Shown: positions 47,641 to 60,489, counted from the stretch's first letter. The stretch is 64,000 bases of DNA from Coriaria nepalensis (GCA_027186245.1 CP114496.1:1495501-1559500), one strand, 5' to 3'. The notes: generated from the sequence alone by a model not told the origin. Made by a program: numbers and translations.

Positions 47641-49522
47641 ATATAAGTTTAGTATATTAAGTTATGTACTTTGGAGACCATGATAGAGATCATGCTAATT
47701 GAAATTCAAGTTGTTTAAAGTTTAAGACAAATTATTTGTTGTCATAGGATCTCAAGAATATATATTGATGATCCGGATATACAATCACATAGTTTATCAC
47801 CTAAGATGTTTAAGGTAGCCAATCTCATGACTATTGATGTTGGTGGAATATCATGATGATTATATGAGTGATTAGTATAGACTAAGGGTACCGAAGGTAA
47901 TACTTAGATAATTTTCAATAGTAATTAATACTAGTTGTTAATAAGAATTATTTAGTTATTATATTACATGTAATTCTTAGACATGAGATCGTCATGGTAT
48001 TGTGTGTCGGGTTTCATGTTTTGACATCATTCCAATTAGCTCTAACTAAGGGTAAACACGGGATGAACCGTTGAGTATGAAATATTGTACATGAAGGTTG
48101 TGAGTGATCAAAAAGGAATCCAGCACTTCTGTATTTGGAAATAGATCCTATGATTTATATACTTTATTAAACAATAAATCTTTGTAAAATAGTATGGTAT
48201 GAAAAGAAGTTTTCTATAAATCCATTATCGATATAATAATTCATATGATTTGTATTAGGACGAGTCGGGATACTGGAAAGATATAAGTTTTCTATAAATC
48301 CATTATCGATAGTTAAACCATACTCTAGGACAAGTCAAGATACTAACAAGATGGAAGGATCATTAATTGTAAATATATTATGGTCATAGAAGGTTCATTA
48401 GGAAGTTGGTACTTCTCATCTTCTAGATAGTCTTGACACTTTACTAGAAGTTAATTTTGACTTAGAAGTGTAAGTTATTTGATCATGAGATGATTAAGTT
48501 AACTGTTCAATTTAAAATATATTTTAAACTAAACTAATTTGATTGTGAATTAAATAAAATCATAAAGTCTTATGAAATTCACATACCTGTATGATGTATA
48601 ACCTAATCGATCACACACATAAAATTTGATAGTAACTTAGTTAAGATTCATCAGTGAAAAAGGGAAAAAAAGACCGTTTCCATGGTAAAATGGTAATTTA
48701 ACTTATAGTATGACTATAAATGCAAAATAATAATTATTAATTTATTAAATTTAATATCATGTAGTTTTGTTAGCATAATTAAGTATGACATTAATTTGAT
48801 TAGAAATTAATAAATGAACTTTTATTTAATTATAAAAGTGTACTAAAATTTCATATTAATAATTAGACATTAAAGGGCTAATGAGCCGGATTATTAATTA
48901 GATTTTCATTGGTCAAAATAATCAAAGGGTTGATTAATATCCATTTGTTATATCCCATAGAAGTGGTCGGCCATGTATATGGGCTTTTACCAATTATTTA
49001 CTTAATTAAGTTAAGGAAACTCTTGCTACAAGAAAACCTAATATGATTAGAAAATTTTATACTTAGTGGAACATTATAAATACCCCACTAAGTGGCCGAA
49101 AGTCCCTAATGCTCCATCTCCTCCACTTGGCCGAAATAATATGAGAAAAAGATAGGGTTTTCCTATCCCTTTTCCCTGAGGCTTTTGATTTATGTGTTGA
49201 ATCTTAAGATAGAAAATTAACTGAGTAAACGAATCATGTGCATTATGACTAGTGGACGGACACGTGGGCATCTTACATCTTCTCTTCAATTCGGATTGTA
49301 ATAGGAATTTTAGTGGTTTGTTCATCAAGTTAAGGTAACCTTTTAACATGAACTTGAAATTTAAATTTATGGGATTTACTGTGCTTTATGTAAAGAGTTT
49401 ATTTATACGATATATGAATGTTGTATGATCGATCTTGCTTATAGAATTATGCAGATTTAGAATAAGATAGGAAATTTTCTAAATTATTACTTCCGCTACT
49501 TTGTATGTATGAATTCCTAACA
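47641..49522 (+). repeat. Copia-type LTR, plus orientation (left boundary uncertain)
   Basis: The right end is typical of a long copia LTR: TTACTTCCGCTACTTTG, then GAATTCCTAACA ending at 49522. An ATTATAAATACC TATA-type promoter lies at 49073-49084, about 440 bp before the end. Inside, an approximately 80-bp unit is tandemly duplicated (AGTTTTCTATAAATCCATTA near 48206 and 48286, each followed by AGGACGAGTC or AGGACAAGTC). No primer-binding site follows 49522, so it is a 3' or solo LTR. The left limit is a guess. Confidence 0.6.
49073..49084 (+). promoter_or_regulatory. LTR TATA box
   Basis: ATTATAAATACC lies within the plus-oriented LTR, followed about 30 bp downstream by a plausible transcription start region. 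Confidence 0.5.
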
Positions 49523-49638
49523 GAAATGAAAGTGTATACAATCATTCAAAGTTAAAAAATATACTAACATGATTACATACATGAATAACGATACACATCG
49601 TATGATCAAAAAATCTAATCTTGAATTTAAATATGATA

Positions 49639-49653
49639 GGCTCTTATACCACT
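49639..49653 (-). promoter_or_regulatory. Retrotransposon primer-binding site
   Basis: The minus strand reads AGTGGTATAAGAGCC directly after the LTR end. This is one base off the usual TGGTATCAGAGCC complement of initiator Met-tRNA, the standard primer of plant LTR elements. Confidence 0.75.
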
Positions 49654-50115
49654 TGTTGGAAATATTATACAACCAATACATATAATTTGTAATTAGACTC
49701 AAAATACGGATTAAATAACATAAATAACGATTAAAAAATCATACCTAAAATCACCATCAAATTACATAATAATTTCGAACACTTTCAACAACCAATGTCT
49801 TTCTCTCTATCTTGGCAGAACTTTAGACAGCTCTCAATGGGACGAATCATTCTGGATACCAATAGAGATGTGACATAGCCAATTTATAAGAGTTAAGAGT
49901 AGCCCTCCTATTATGGGTCACTACTTAATACGAGCTTACATTGTCATCTAACCATATCTAACAAAATTGAGATGCGCTAAGCCCATAATCAATAGACCAC
50001 ATAATTTTATTGGGCTTTAAGCATATTCCTCTAACTCGGTCATATTTTACAGCCCATTTTTAATAAAAAATAAAGTATCATATTAATTATAAGCCAAATT
50101 AAATTTATGCTAACA
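49654..50115 (-). repeat. Copia-type 5' LTR, 462 bp
   Basis: On the minus strand it begins TGTTAGCATAAATTT (50115) and ends ATATTTCCAACA (49654), followed by the primer-binding site, so it is a 5' LTR. The internal region continues downward only to about 49523, where another LTR in the opposite orientation begins. It is a diverged relative of the LTR near 24200-24691. Confidence 0.75.
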
Positions 50116-51208
50116 TATAATGTATCCAAATGGGTAAATGATATTTTACTACCCTATATTATGAAGAATTAGCCAAATACTATATTGTATTATGAAAACT
50201 CATATTTTACTACCTTAAACTATAATTATATTTTTTTTTGGAGCGATAGCGGGGCAATCGCGACGGATGAGATGGTGAATTAGGTGAAAATAAAAAATAA
50301 CGAGGCATCGGACCTAGAAATCAATCAAGCGTAAGGATCTTAGTCAGGCAACTATGGAGGAGGAAAATGAAGAGGAGGAAAAGGGGTAAGAGAGGAAAAC
50401 GACGCCGGTTACAGAGAAGGGGGAAAAGGACGAAGAATGAAGAATGAAGAATGGTTTGACAAGTCAACAAATTATGGGGTCTTTATGGGCTTTTTTGGTC
50501 AAAGGGTGCTGAACTAAGAAACAATTTTAGGTGTAAAAGGCCGGTTGATTAGTCTATAGTGGGGCGAGTGCTCATGCAGTACAGAAGGGGAGACCATTTT
50601 TATTCAGATGTTTTGGATATTAAAACTGTTCTTTCTAATTCATAAAGTACACGGTCCTGTGTTTTTATAATTATATTTATTTACCTTATATTATAAAATT
50701 TAAATAATAATATTAATAATATTATAAATTAATACGATCTTTAATTTAAGATAAGTTCTTTATGCTGTGGTCACGGATAGGATTCAATCTTTATTATATA
50801 ATTTTTATATAAATTTTAGTTATTTTTATAAATTTAATAATTAAAATATGAGTGGTCAAAATTACTTATATTAATACAAAAGATTATATGATTAATATGT
50901 AAACCGTATAATATAATTTATAGATCGAGAACTTTTTCTTTTACACAATATGTCAAAATTATTTTATGATGGAGATTTTTTATTTTTCCTAGACTGAGTT
51001 TAATTTCTCTTTTTCCAGACCGAATTCTTCATTTTCCTTCTCAAAGAATTTTTTCTTCCTTCCAAACTGAAATCTAATATAATAAACTTTTTATATAGAG
51101 ATATAATATAATATAATATTTATGGATTCCCGGTCCAGACCGAGTTTTCTAGAAAAGATAAAAAGATTATTGAATTCTCGGTCTGTGGTTTAAGATAGAT
51201 ATTATATG

Positions 51209-51360
51209 TCGGTCTAGACCGAGATCACATGTCTGTCTAGACTGAGATTACGTGTCGATTTGACTGAGATTACATGTAGATTTGGACTGAGATCACGTGT
51301 CGATTTGGACTGAGATCATGTGTCGATTTGGACTGAGATCACGTGTTGGTCTGGTCGAGA
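51209..51360. repeat. 23-bp tandem repeat, six copies
   Basis: GAGAT begins at 51221, 51244, 51266, 51289, 51312 and 51335, spacings of 22-23 bp. The consensus is GAGATCACGTGTCGATTTGGACT. Two copies contain a perfect CACGTG (G-box core) and others have one-base changes. Confidence 0.9.
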
Positions 51361-52090
51361 ACTCTGGACTGGGATCACATATGAGACCTTTCAACCCTTC
51401 CACCTTTCGAAGGACTCTAATTATGTAAAACGTTAGTCTGAGATAACTTTCGATCCTTTGATTCTAATATATGTAAGATTTAACCCTTCGACCCTTCATG
51501 TGAGATGTTGGTCTATGCATCTCACATGTAGTTCTCTAAGATACTCTTCCACCCTACGAAGGGACTCAAATTATGTGAGATATCAATTTGAGATGTTCTT
51601 CAATCCTTAGACCCTTTAACTCTAATTTGTGTGAGATACTTTTCGATCCGTCGACCTATCTAACTGTCGACCATAAACCGACATGAGATCTCGGTCTAAC
51701 AAATGAGATCTCACATGTTGGTCTATGCATCTCACATATAACTCTAAGATGCTCTTTGACCCTTCGAATGAACTCAAATTATGTAAAACATTGGTCTGAT
51801 ATCAATCTGAGATACCCTTCGAAGAAACTCGAATTATATGAGATATCGGTCTGAGATACCCTTCAACCTTCGACCCTTCGGGGACTCGAGAACTTAGTCT
51901 GAGACAGACCGATATGTTTGGAACTCGAGAACTCAGTCTAGACCGGGAACTGGATCTGATTTCACATTTCAGATTTTAGACTAAGAACTCGGTCTGAGAT
52001 AGGGAACTACAATGAATATCGGTCTCCAGATTTCATATTCAGATTGAATACCGGTCTCTAGATTTCAGATATTCAGATCGAATATCGATT
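51361..52090. repeat. Diverged GGTCTGAGAT / CCCTTCGACC repeat region
   Basis: Words such as GGTCTGAGAT, GACCCTTCGA, ATCTCACATGTTGGTCTATG and ACTCGGTCTG recur irregularly. Part of it matches 58625-58970 in inverted orientation (ATCTCACATGTTGGTC). It continues the 23-bp array and appears to be an old, higher-order decayed satellite-like sequence. No coding potential. Confidence 0.6.
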
Positions 52091-53470
52091 TCTAAATTTT
52101 AGATTCAGATCGGATGTGAATGGTCATCATAATTCGTCAATATTCAGAGAAAAAGAGAAAGAGATAAGTCACAACTCTTTTAGAAAATAGGAGAGAGAAA
52201 TTATGAAATACGACTCATAAATTAATCATATTTCAGTAAGTTTGTATTTTTATCTTTTTCTTATCACGTGATACTTCTATAATCCTTTGATCAAAAGAAA
52301 TAGTTAGAATATTATTATAGAGACAAACAATAATAATAAAATAAAAACCGAATCTATATCCGTGATCACGATATCCAAATAATTATAACATGTAGTCAGA
52401 CCGAAAAATTAAAAGAAAAATAATAGTATATTATGTTATTCTCACGTAGAACATTACAGCACTCGGACATGTTTTGACAACGTTGGACATCCAACATTTA
52501 TTTTTATTTTACTTTCCAACAAATTATTCATTTATAATAGTTTTTTTTTTTTTTTTTTGCCAAAGTTGACCAAATAATATATTATTATCTCATAAATTAA
52601 CATGTTATATTTTATATTCTTGAACTATTCATATCTTCCAGAACTATTTATATTTTAGAAAGACTCACACACGTTACCTTTTGGCCAAATAATTTCAATA
52701 TTGATCCAAATTATTATCATTATTATTATTTTTAGCCCGAGGGTGCGGCGGCCACTATAAATCAATAACAAGTGATATGTGCATATGTTTGGGAAATAAA
52801 TGAAAAATAATTAAAATTTGATTAAAAATATAAAAAATTAATTAAATATTATTTTGTATTATAAAATTTTATATTTAATTACTTTAATTATTATTTTTTG
52901 ATTAATAACACATTTATAATTTAATTTAAAATATAAATAAATTCTTAATTTATAATTTTAAGAAAAATTCATTTATTAGTATTTAATTTATTATATTTTT
53001 AGTCTTAATAAATTTTAATCAATTTTTTTTATCAACTCATCATCTCATCTACTATAATCGTCACCATCGCCCTTTTCCTTCATATCGTCGCTACTCTAAA
53101 AAATTGTTAAAATTATTTAAGAATTAAAAGATTCAGAAAAAAACTAAAACTATTTCTTTTCAGAATATTTAATTGTTTTGGGGCAACAATGACAGTGAGC
53201 AGCAACTGTGATAGATGAGAGAGTAAGTTTGCTGAAAATAAAATGATTAAAATTTATTATGGATAAAAATTAAAAAATAAAAGTTAAATATTAGTGGGTG
53301 AAAAATAATTAAATTTTAAATTAAAAGTCTATTTATATTTTAAATTAAGTTATAAGAGAATTATTGGCCCAAAGGTTATAAGTGAAGGTAGTACAATATG
53401 AGTTTTTATAATATATGGTAGTATTTAGTTAATAATTCATAATATAAGGTAGTAAAATATCATTTAGCTA

Positions 53471-56400
53471 ATATAAAAGTAAAAATATATAAATAAATAT
53501 AAAATGACCAAATTTATAATCTTCTTTTCCGGCAGCGGTGATCGGCGGGGGCAGAAGAGAGCTTTATAGAGGCGGTGGTGAAGGGTGGTGTATTAATAGA
53601 AAATTAGCTTAAAATAAAGTGAGTTAAAACTATGAAAATAAAATTTTAGTACTAATACTAAAATTAAAAATTAATTCACGTTAATCTTAAAATTTATGTA
53701 GCTAAAAATGCACGTGAAGGGGAAGAAATTATGACTTGAGGTAGTTTGAGAAATGTATTTTTAAAATATGATAAGATGATGAAATGATAATTTAAAAATT
53801 TTATACAAAGATTGAGTCTAAGATGATAATTTAACAATGCAAAATGTTATTTCACCATAATAACTTTCTATTCGGCACGTGATGCAAAAGGGGACGTAGC
53901 ATAATCATGCAAATGGGTATTGTTAAAAGAAAGGAATTTCGGGTCGACGGTCAGAAGACCTTTCTCCCACGATCAAATTAGTCGTGAGGAGAGAACAAAT
54001 TTATTAAAAGAGCATAAATGAGTATTTGTAACTCTTTAAATGTGTCTTGCTTTTTCTAAGCGTTTCAAGAAAGTGATGGACTTTTTGGTAAGTATTTTCA
54101 TTTTTAAATATAATCGAATCATATCAGTCGGTTCGGATCAACCATTTTAACACCATATCCAGCCAATCTAACCTTGTTGTGGGAGTCTATAAACCGTTTA
54201 CGCTGATTCTATATGTCAGAATTTTGATTAGGATCGGATACTGACATTTAAAAAATAATAATAATAAAGGACTTTAGTATTGATGGATAAAGAGCTTGGG
54301 GGTGTAGCAGTCATTTAATGTTCAAGGTTCTAGGCTGATGTACTCTTCTAAGTTTCTACTAGGTAGCTTCATCCAAGCCCTTCACATATATTGTCAATTT
54401 TTACCCTTCAAACAAATTAGGTAGTTCTCCAACTTGGGTGCTTCCATTCTAATAAAGAAAGCAAAAAAAAAAAAAAAAAATTGAAATCAATAATCATGTG
54501 AAGAAATCACATAATTCAAGAAAATATTCAAATTATTTATCTAATTTCAAATTCCTCTAAATAAGATTAAGAAAAAAAAATCACACAATTGTATGAAAAT
54601 ATGGTTTTAAATTTCTAATCCACCCATCGCTTCATTTAACTTGATAGTTTAAAAGCAATTTATTTACTTGCCTTACTACAAAATGGAATCTACTTGGAGG
54701 TGTGCATAATTGCATTGTTGCCAAACCCTAGAAGTTATTTTTAAAAAAAGTCAAAAGCTAAGACCAAAAAGAGCATGTGTGTTTGGGCTGTCACAACTGA
54801 TAACATGCTTAGATCTGATGTCAATAAAGTAATCAATCTGTTACATTTACACATAAAGTGCAAAACCATAATGGAAGCTGCCTACTTGCTCACATCTTCC
54901 TAAACGCTTGATCTGCCTAAAATTTATTTAATTCACGTTTTAAGCTAGTTTTCATTCATTAGTACTATTATAATATTGTCACGTAAGCTGATTTTTTATC
55001 AAATTTTATATCAATTCAATCTAACGTAAACCGATAATTCAGAATCACAACTTCATGTATTAATATTAGATTTTATATATAATCATAATCGATCGGTTTA
55101 TAATAAATTTATTAAAATTGTCTCGTAAAAGAAAATTTGATTACTTTATAAATAAAAAAATTATTCTTTTATATATAATACATTTTAAGAGAATAAATAA
55201 TTAAATTTTAAAATTTTATATGATATCAGAATCAAATTTAAAATAAATTTATCCATAATTCATATTACAAAATATCTATTTACATTGCATCACTAACTGT
55301 CTCATATTATTTTACAGAGAAAAAAAAAATCTAATTATTTTATAAATAAAAAATTCTTTCTTCATTTACAAGATATTTTAAAATAAAAAATAATTAAACT
55401 CTATATTTTAAATCTATCCAAAAAAATTTCTATATTTATATGTTATAACCATTGGAAAAAAAAAAAAAAAACGAAAAAGTTTATTTTTTTTATTCCCAAA
55501 AAGGGTCGAGTGAAAGAAAGGAAAATTGCAGGAGCCAATTTAGCATTTATTATAACGTGCTGCCATTTTAAGTAAGATCTCTCTAAACTTGTGGTATTTC
55601 CATAGACACAGGAGGGATGATGATATGTTATTACGCTTTGACCGTATCTAAAGCAAAGTGAAAGTGAAGTGTGAGAATGAAAATTGAAGAATAAAATATA
55701 CGGCAAAAATTTGTTAATCCCCATAAAAGTGTTCAGTCAAGTGTGCGTTCTTAATTTGATGCCGCCGATTGTTCTTAATTGATGCCGCCGATTACGTGCC
55801 ACGTTATTATCATTATTATTATTTTTTATATTATTATATTAATTTAGATAAATTATCTATAAATTCTTTTTAATTTTTTTAATTCAATAAATTTTTTTTA
55901 ATTTTAAAATTATAAAATAAATCTCAATTATAAAGGGATTTTTATAAATTTATTATAAACTATAAGTTTATTTTAGTATTAACGGTAATATTAAAATTAT
56001 TAGTTAATAATTTCAATGAAGCAAATACATGATATTAATATTTTGATATAATTTTTTATCATAAGATATAATAAATATGAGCATTTTTTTTTAGTTATTA
56101 CTATTTTAAATAAAATAAAATGAATATATATTAAGTGATTACATATTTGATTCATAATTATTTTTTTTAACATAATTCTAACGAGCATTCAAAATATATC
56201 ATTAATATAATATTATGATAAATTATAAATTTAATATATAATATTATATTAATAATATATCTTACATACTTTTTAAAATTATCATATTAAATTTTATATT
56301 TATTATTCACCGTCAGATTTAATATTAATTATTAATATATAAATAAAAATAATAAAAAAGCTACTATTAATTTAATTAATTAAATATCAGCTACAAATTT

Positions 56401-57586
56401 AATTTCTTTTAAAAGCTGTATATGGATTATGGGAACCCTAAAAGAAAATAAGTTTCGTTCGCATTAAAAGACTCAGGCGGCTTTGAGAGAGTGGGCCCCA
56501 CAGTTAGATAAGTCTTTCTACAATCTATTAAGACAATTCAGAGGTCCGCGTTGGCACACTCCTTATTGGTCCATGACTTCTTTTTTCTAAGAGTTGTTTT
56601 TTGGAATACTAAAATTTAAAAGTAAACTTAATGAGTCTAAAAATAACATTATTTTTATATTTATTTATTTATTTTTTTCAAAGAGAGAAAATCAAGATTT
56701 AGTTATTAATTATAAACTTTAAAAATTATCATAGAGTAATATGTATATGTTTTTAATATTAGATTCAATATATGAATATATTTTTAGAAATTTTGATTAT
56801 AAATTATGAAATAATTATATTTTATGAAGTTTAATTGTAAAATATAAAGTAAACTTGTTTTTAATTTTTTTTAAAGTAAAAATAATTATAATTATTAATT
56901 TATATTTGATGTTGGATTTTTATTATAAATATTATAAATTAAGGATATTTTAGAATAATCGTATTTTTAAATATTTGATGATAAATTATAAAATGAAATT
57001 ATTTTAAAAAATTTGATTGTAAATATAATACATGACAATAGGACACTTAAACTAGCATCTAATATTCATATTAATTATTTTTATAATATAATTAAAAATT
57101 ATTTTGATTATGATATTAAGGTAAAATAATATTTTTTTTAATTATTATAATATCAAATTTTAATCAAATATGATATTAATTAAAAATAACTCTAAAATAA
57201 ATTATTAAATAATATATATACTCATCAATTACATACATCATAATATAATTAAGATTTAAGTGGAAACATATAGTCTAATTCATAACATAATCCAACAACA
57301 TCATAATCTAAAATACAAACATAATAATAGTTTACAATTTGATGATTCAAAAAGAGCAATAACATTATAGTGATAGAAATCTCATATATTATCATCATCC
57401 ACAAATTCCACACTCAACGCTTTCTGTAAAAAATATAATAAAATAAAAACTTCGATAAAAGCAATATAAATGAAATAGTATATGAGTAAAAAGTTAAATA
57501 AAATAATAAATGAATATACTGTCATCTTCCTCATAATCTTCAAAGGTCTCAGTGGCACCGGCTTAACTAAACGATATGCCCGCGAG
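53471..57586. other. AT-rich spacer
   Basis: No gene was recognised. A GC-richer patch lies at 53525-53590. An AATAAAG followed by a run of about 18 A (54452-54480) looks like the 3' tail of a retroposed transcript, but no body is readable. Positions 55790-57400 are extremely AT-rich. Confidence 0.45.
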
Positions 57587-58044
57587 CTAGCTATGCATAC
57601 AAATAAGCTTATTCACTATCTCTGGAAAAAGTTTGCTGCAAAAATCAGTGATCGTGTAACCACTATTGCTAAATGTTGACTCCAACGTAACTGTGGATAC
57701 TGATATAGCTAAGATATCTCTAGCAATTCGGGCTAATATTAGATATCGAGCCCGTTCTTCTTCCACCAATCTAGGATATCGAAGGTCGGTGAAGTGGGAT
57801 CAATATCCAAGTATTGTTCTACCTTGAAACATTGTGGCATCTCATTGGGATTACCAATCTGTATAGCAAAAAAAGAATCAACATGCGAAGGCCGGGGGGA
57901 GTCTGAACTCTGAGAAGACTCTGATGGTTGTGTTTGTGATGATGATGATTCGCTTCCTGGAGTAGGATGCTCAGTTGCATATAAATTGTATAAAGTTTCC
58001 AGCAATGTACGAGAATCCCCAATTATTTTGCAGTAGGATTCCAT
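57587..58044 (-). pseudogene. hAT-superfamily transposase C-terminus, degenerate
   Basis: The minus strand reads a Ser-rich linker, then KVEQYLDIDPTSPTFDILDW and WKKNGLDI. After a frameshift near 57760 it reads ARIARDILAISVSTVTLEST, then a NSGYTITDFCSKLFPEIV end. This is the hAT dimerisation domain (usual WWK, ARDILAIPVSTVASESAFS and SLxPxxVEALVC motifs). The N-terminal BED finger and catalytic RNase-H-like part are missing; an LTR fragment begins just upstream at 58050. It is dead but shows that autonomous hAT elements, able to serve the small elements in this window, once existed in this genome. Confidence 0.88.
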
Positions 58045-58049
58045 ATCTA

Positions 58050-58624
58050 TAAATTATGTTCCCAGCCACTTATCCCAATGAATCTCCAAAACAAAAGTCT
58101 TTAACCTAATTTTCAAACAAACCGTGATGAGTGAATCAAAAGATCCAGTTGACATAAACAAGAGTTCATGACTACTCATGATTCATAATGATATGCATAT
58201 GATCATCGATTAATATGAATTTAATTCTTTATGGTAAACATTATTTTAATAAAGAATTAATTCATATCGTGTCATGTCCCATATAGTCCAATTATATAAA
58301 ACATCTCCACTAAGATTTCTATCTACATCAGCGATCCGGATCTAGATCACACATATTCATAATGCTAGTAGATCGTACTAGCAACCACTATATTAAAGAT
58401 TCCATATTTTAATATATTGCAGATAATTTAATTTATTATCTATAATCTTAATCTTATCGTACTAATACAATATTATAGTCATATTAATGAATTTCGAATT
58501 TTATGATATTTATTTACATTATTGGATAATAATATATTCACAATAATTATATAGAAAAAATATCACTTTATTAATTTCATTAAAATAATATTTATTATAT
58601 GCTTTCAGGGCACCACGCCCAACA
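58050..58624 (-). repeat. Copia LTR fragment
   Basis: The minus strand starts TGTTGGGCGTGGTGCCCTG at 58624. The rest is a diverged match to 29830-30416 (CCACTTATCCCAATGAA, CAAAACAAAAGTCTTTA, GAGTGAATCAAAA words in the same order). It is cut off at about 58050 next to the hAT remnant. Confidence 0.75.
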
Positions 58625-58975
58625 ACATATTGGTCTGAGTCTAAGATGTACAAACCAACATCTCAAATGTTGGTCTAAGTCAAAGGGTCGATGGGTCACA
58701 GGTAGAGGGCCTTCAACTAGTAGAGTAATTTAGAGATATATATGAGATGACGGGTCGAATGGTCGAAGGGTTAAGGGTCAAAGTGCCATTCACAGGTCCC
58801 CGACCCTTAGAGTTACATGTGAGATGTCAATAATTTTATATTTCCTACCCCCAACCCCTTCGCGGGCATCAAAGATATCGGTAATCACTATACAATTCAA
58901 CCTCTTCACGGTCCGTGCATCTAGGACCAACATGTGAGATGTGTCGGTCTGAGTCAAAGTCCAATATTTAAACAT
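58625..58975. repeat. GGTCTGAGTC / GACCCTT repeat segment
   Basis: Words TTGGTCTGAGTC, AAGGGTCGA and ACATGTGAGATGT link this to the 51.4-52.1 kb region, partly in inverted orientation. No gene. Confidence 0.6.
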
Positions 58976-59935
58976 TAGGTTATGATTAAAAGTCTAAAAT
59001 TTAGGTCCATTGATGAAATGTTTATGTTTATGGTTCTAAGTCTAATATTTAAATATTATGTCATGAAAGAATGGTTTAACTTTTAGGTTCAATGATGAAA
59101 TGTTTAATCTTTATGGTCCTACGTCTAATGTTTAAGCATTTGATTATAATAGAACCATTATCGTTCTAAGTCGAATCTTAAACCATTAGGATATGATAGA
59201 AATGTTCGACTTTTAGGTCAAATAATGAAAAGTGAAACCTTTATGGTTCTAAGTCTAATATTTAATCATTAGGTTATGATGAAAAGGTTCGACTTTTGGG
59301 TCAAATGATGAAATGTTTAACCTTTAGGGTTCGAATCTAATGTTTAAACATTAGGTCTAATAGAAAGGTTCGGCCATTAGGTAGAATGATGAAAGGTGAA
59401 ACCTTTATGGTTCTAAGTCTAATATTTAGTCATTTAGTTATGATAGAAAAGTTTAACCTTTAGGTCGAATGATAAAATGTTCAACGTTTAGGGTTCAAAA
59501 TCTAATATTTAAACATTAAGTCATAATTAGAAATGTTCGGTCTTTAGGTCGAATGATGAAATGGTCAATATTTATAGTTTTAAATCAAAAGTTTAAATAT
59601 TATGTTATAATAGAATGGATCAACCTTTAGGTAAAATGATGAAATATTTAACATTTATGGTTCTAAGTCGAATGTTAAAACATTAGGATATGATATAAAT
59701 GTTAAACTTTTAAGTACAATGATGAAAGGTAAAACCTTTATAGTTCTAAGTCTAATGTTTAATTATTGAGTTATGATAGAAAAAAATCATCATTTATGGT
59801 TTTAACTCTAAAGTTAAAACATTATGTTATAATAGAAGAGTTCAACTTTTAGGTAAAATAATGAAATATTTAACTTTTATAGTTTTAAGTCGAATATTAA
59901 AATATTAGGATATAATAGAAATGTTCAATATAGAT
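58960..59935. repeat. 83-bp minisatellite, about 11-12 units
   Basis: A GGTTCTAAGTCTAATGTTTA anchor and variants recur at 59031, 59114, 59161, 59244, 59327, 59408, 59491, 59575, 59658, 59741, 59797 and 59880. Most spacings are 81-84 bp; two units are short (47 and 56 bp). Each full unit also holds TTAGGTCAAATGATGAAATG and GATAGAAATGTTCGACTTTT-like words. The units are diverged (roughly 75-90 percent alike by eye), so the array is old. It is non-coding. Confidence 0.93.
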
Positions 59936-60400
59936 TTAACATAAATAAAATTAACAAACATCAATCAACAAGATAAACACAATTTCATAATAGTCATCGC
60001 TTTCATTCCCACCTTATCTCATCGACCCCATCGATCCTATGAACACGTATACTAATAATTGCCCGTATATAGGTTGAAAACCATATTGACCCGTATAATC
60101 AAATTACTCTACGACCCCATTGACCCTATCGACAAATGATGAGTCTTTGACCTCATCGACTCCATCGATCTATATAATCAAAATACTCTACGATCTCATT
60201 GACAAATGATAGACCTTTGATCCCATCGACCCGAATACTAGCATAGATTTTGGGTTACTCTACGAGTTGAACACCCAATCGACCCCATCGAACTCATCAA
60301 CCTCATCAACCTCATCAATCCATAGAGTGAAAAGCCTCATCAAAAATCATAATTAATTTTAAAAGTAAAATTTATATTAATAATCTCAACTCAAGATTTC
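59935..60400. repeat. Dispersed repeat family, copy B
   Basis: It matches 26925-27270 directly and 26668-26714 in inverted orientation, as described for copy A. The words CGACCCCATCGA, CGACAAATGAT and CCTTTGACC recur within it. It begins where the 83-bp minisatellite ends. Confidence 0.65.
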
Positions 60401-60489
60401 AGTTCAAATATTTCTGCTCGGACTAGTATTTATCGATTCGTTTTCTTAATTTTTTTTTATTACTTTTCTTAGATAAACATCCCAAATAT

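Larger units (their letters stand above)
50138..53470. mobile_element. 3.3-kb segment bounded by inverted copies
   Basis: Positions 50138-50228 and 53374-53470 are about 85 percent alike in opposite orientation (AAATGATATTTTACTACC at the outer ends, then a TAAATAC or CAAATAC word and AAAACTCATATT further in). No transposase was found between them. The interior holds a GC-richer patch at 50235-50470, AT-rich sequence, the 23-bp tandem array at 51209-51360, and a related diverged region to about 52090. The pair may be terminal inverted repeats of one element or two independent insertions; a target duplication was not found. Confidence 0.5.

Noticed and set aside
51209..51360. CRISPR-like regular repeats
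   Set aside because: Units are directly tandem without unique spacers, and the sequence is plant nuclear DNA.
54452..54480. Processed pseudogene or LINE 3' tail
   Set aside because: An AATAAAG and poly-A run are present, but no upstream coding similarity or target duplication was found.
57482..57679. 65-residue plus-strand frame
   Set aside because: It is the antisense shadow of the hAT dimerisation-domain remnant.
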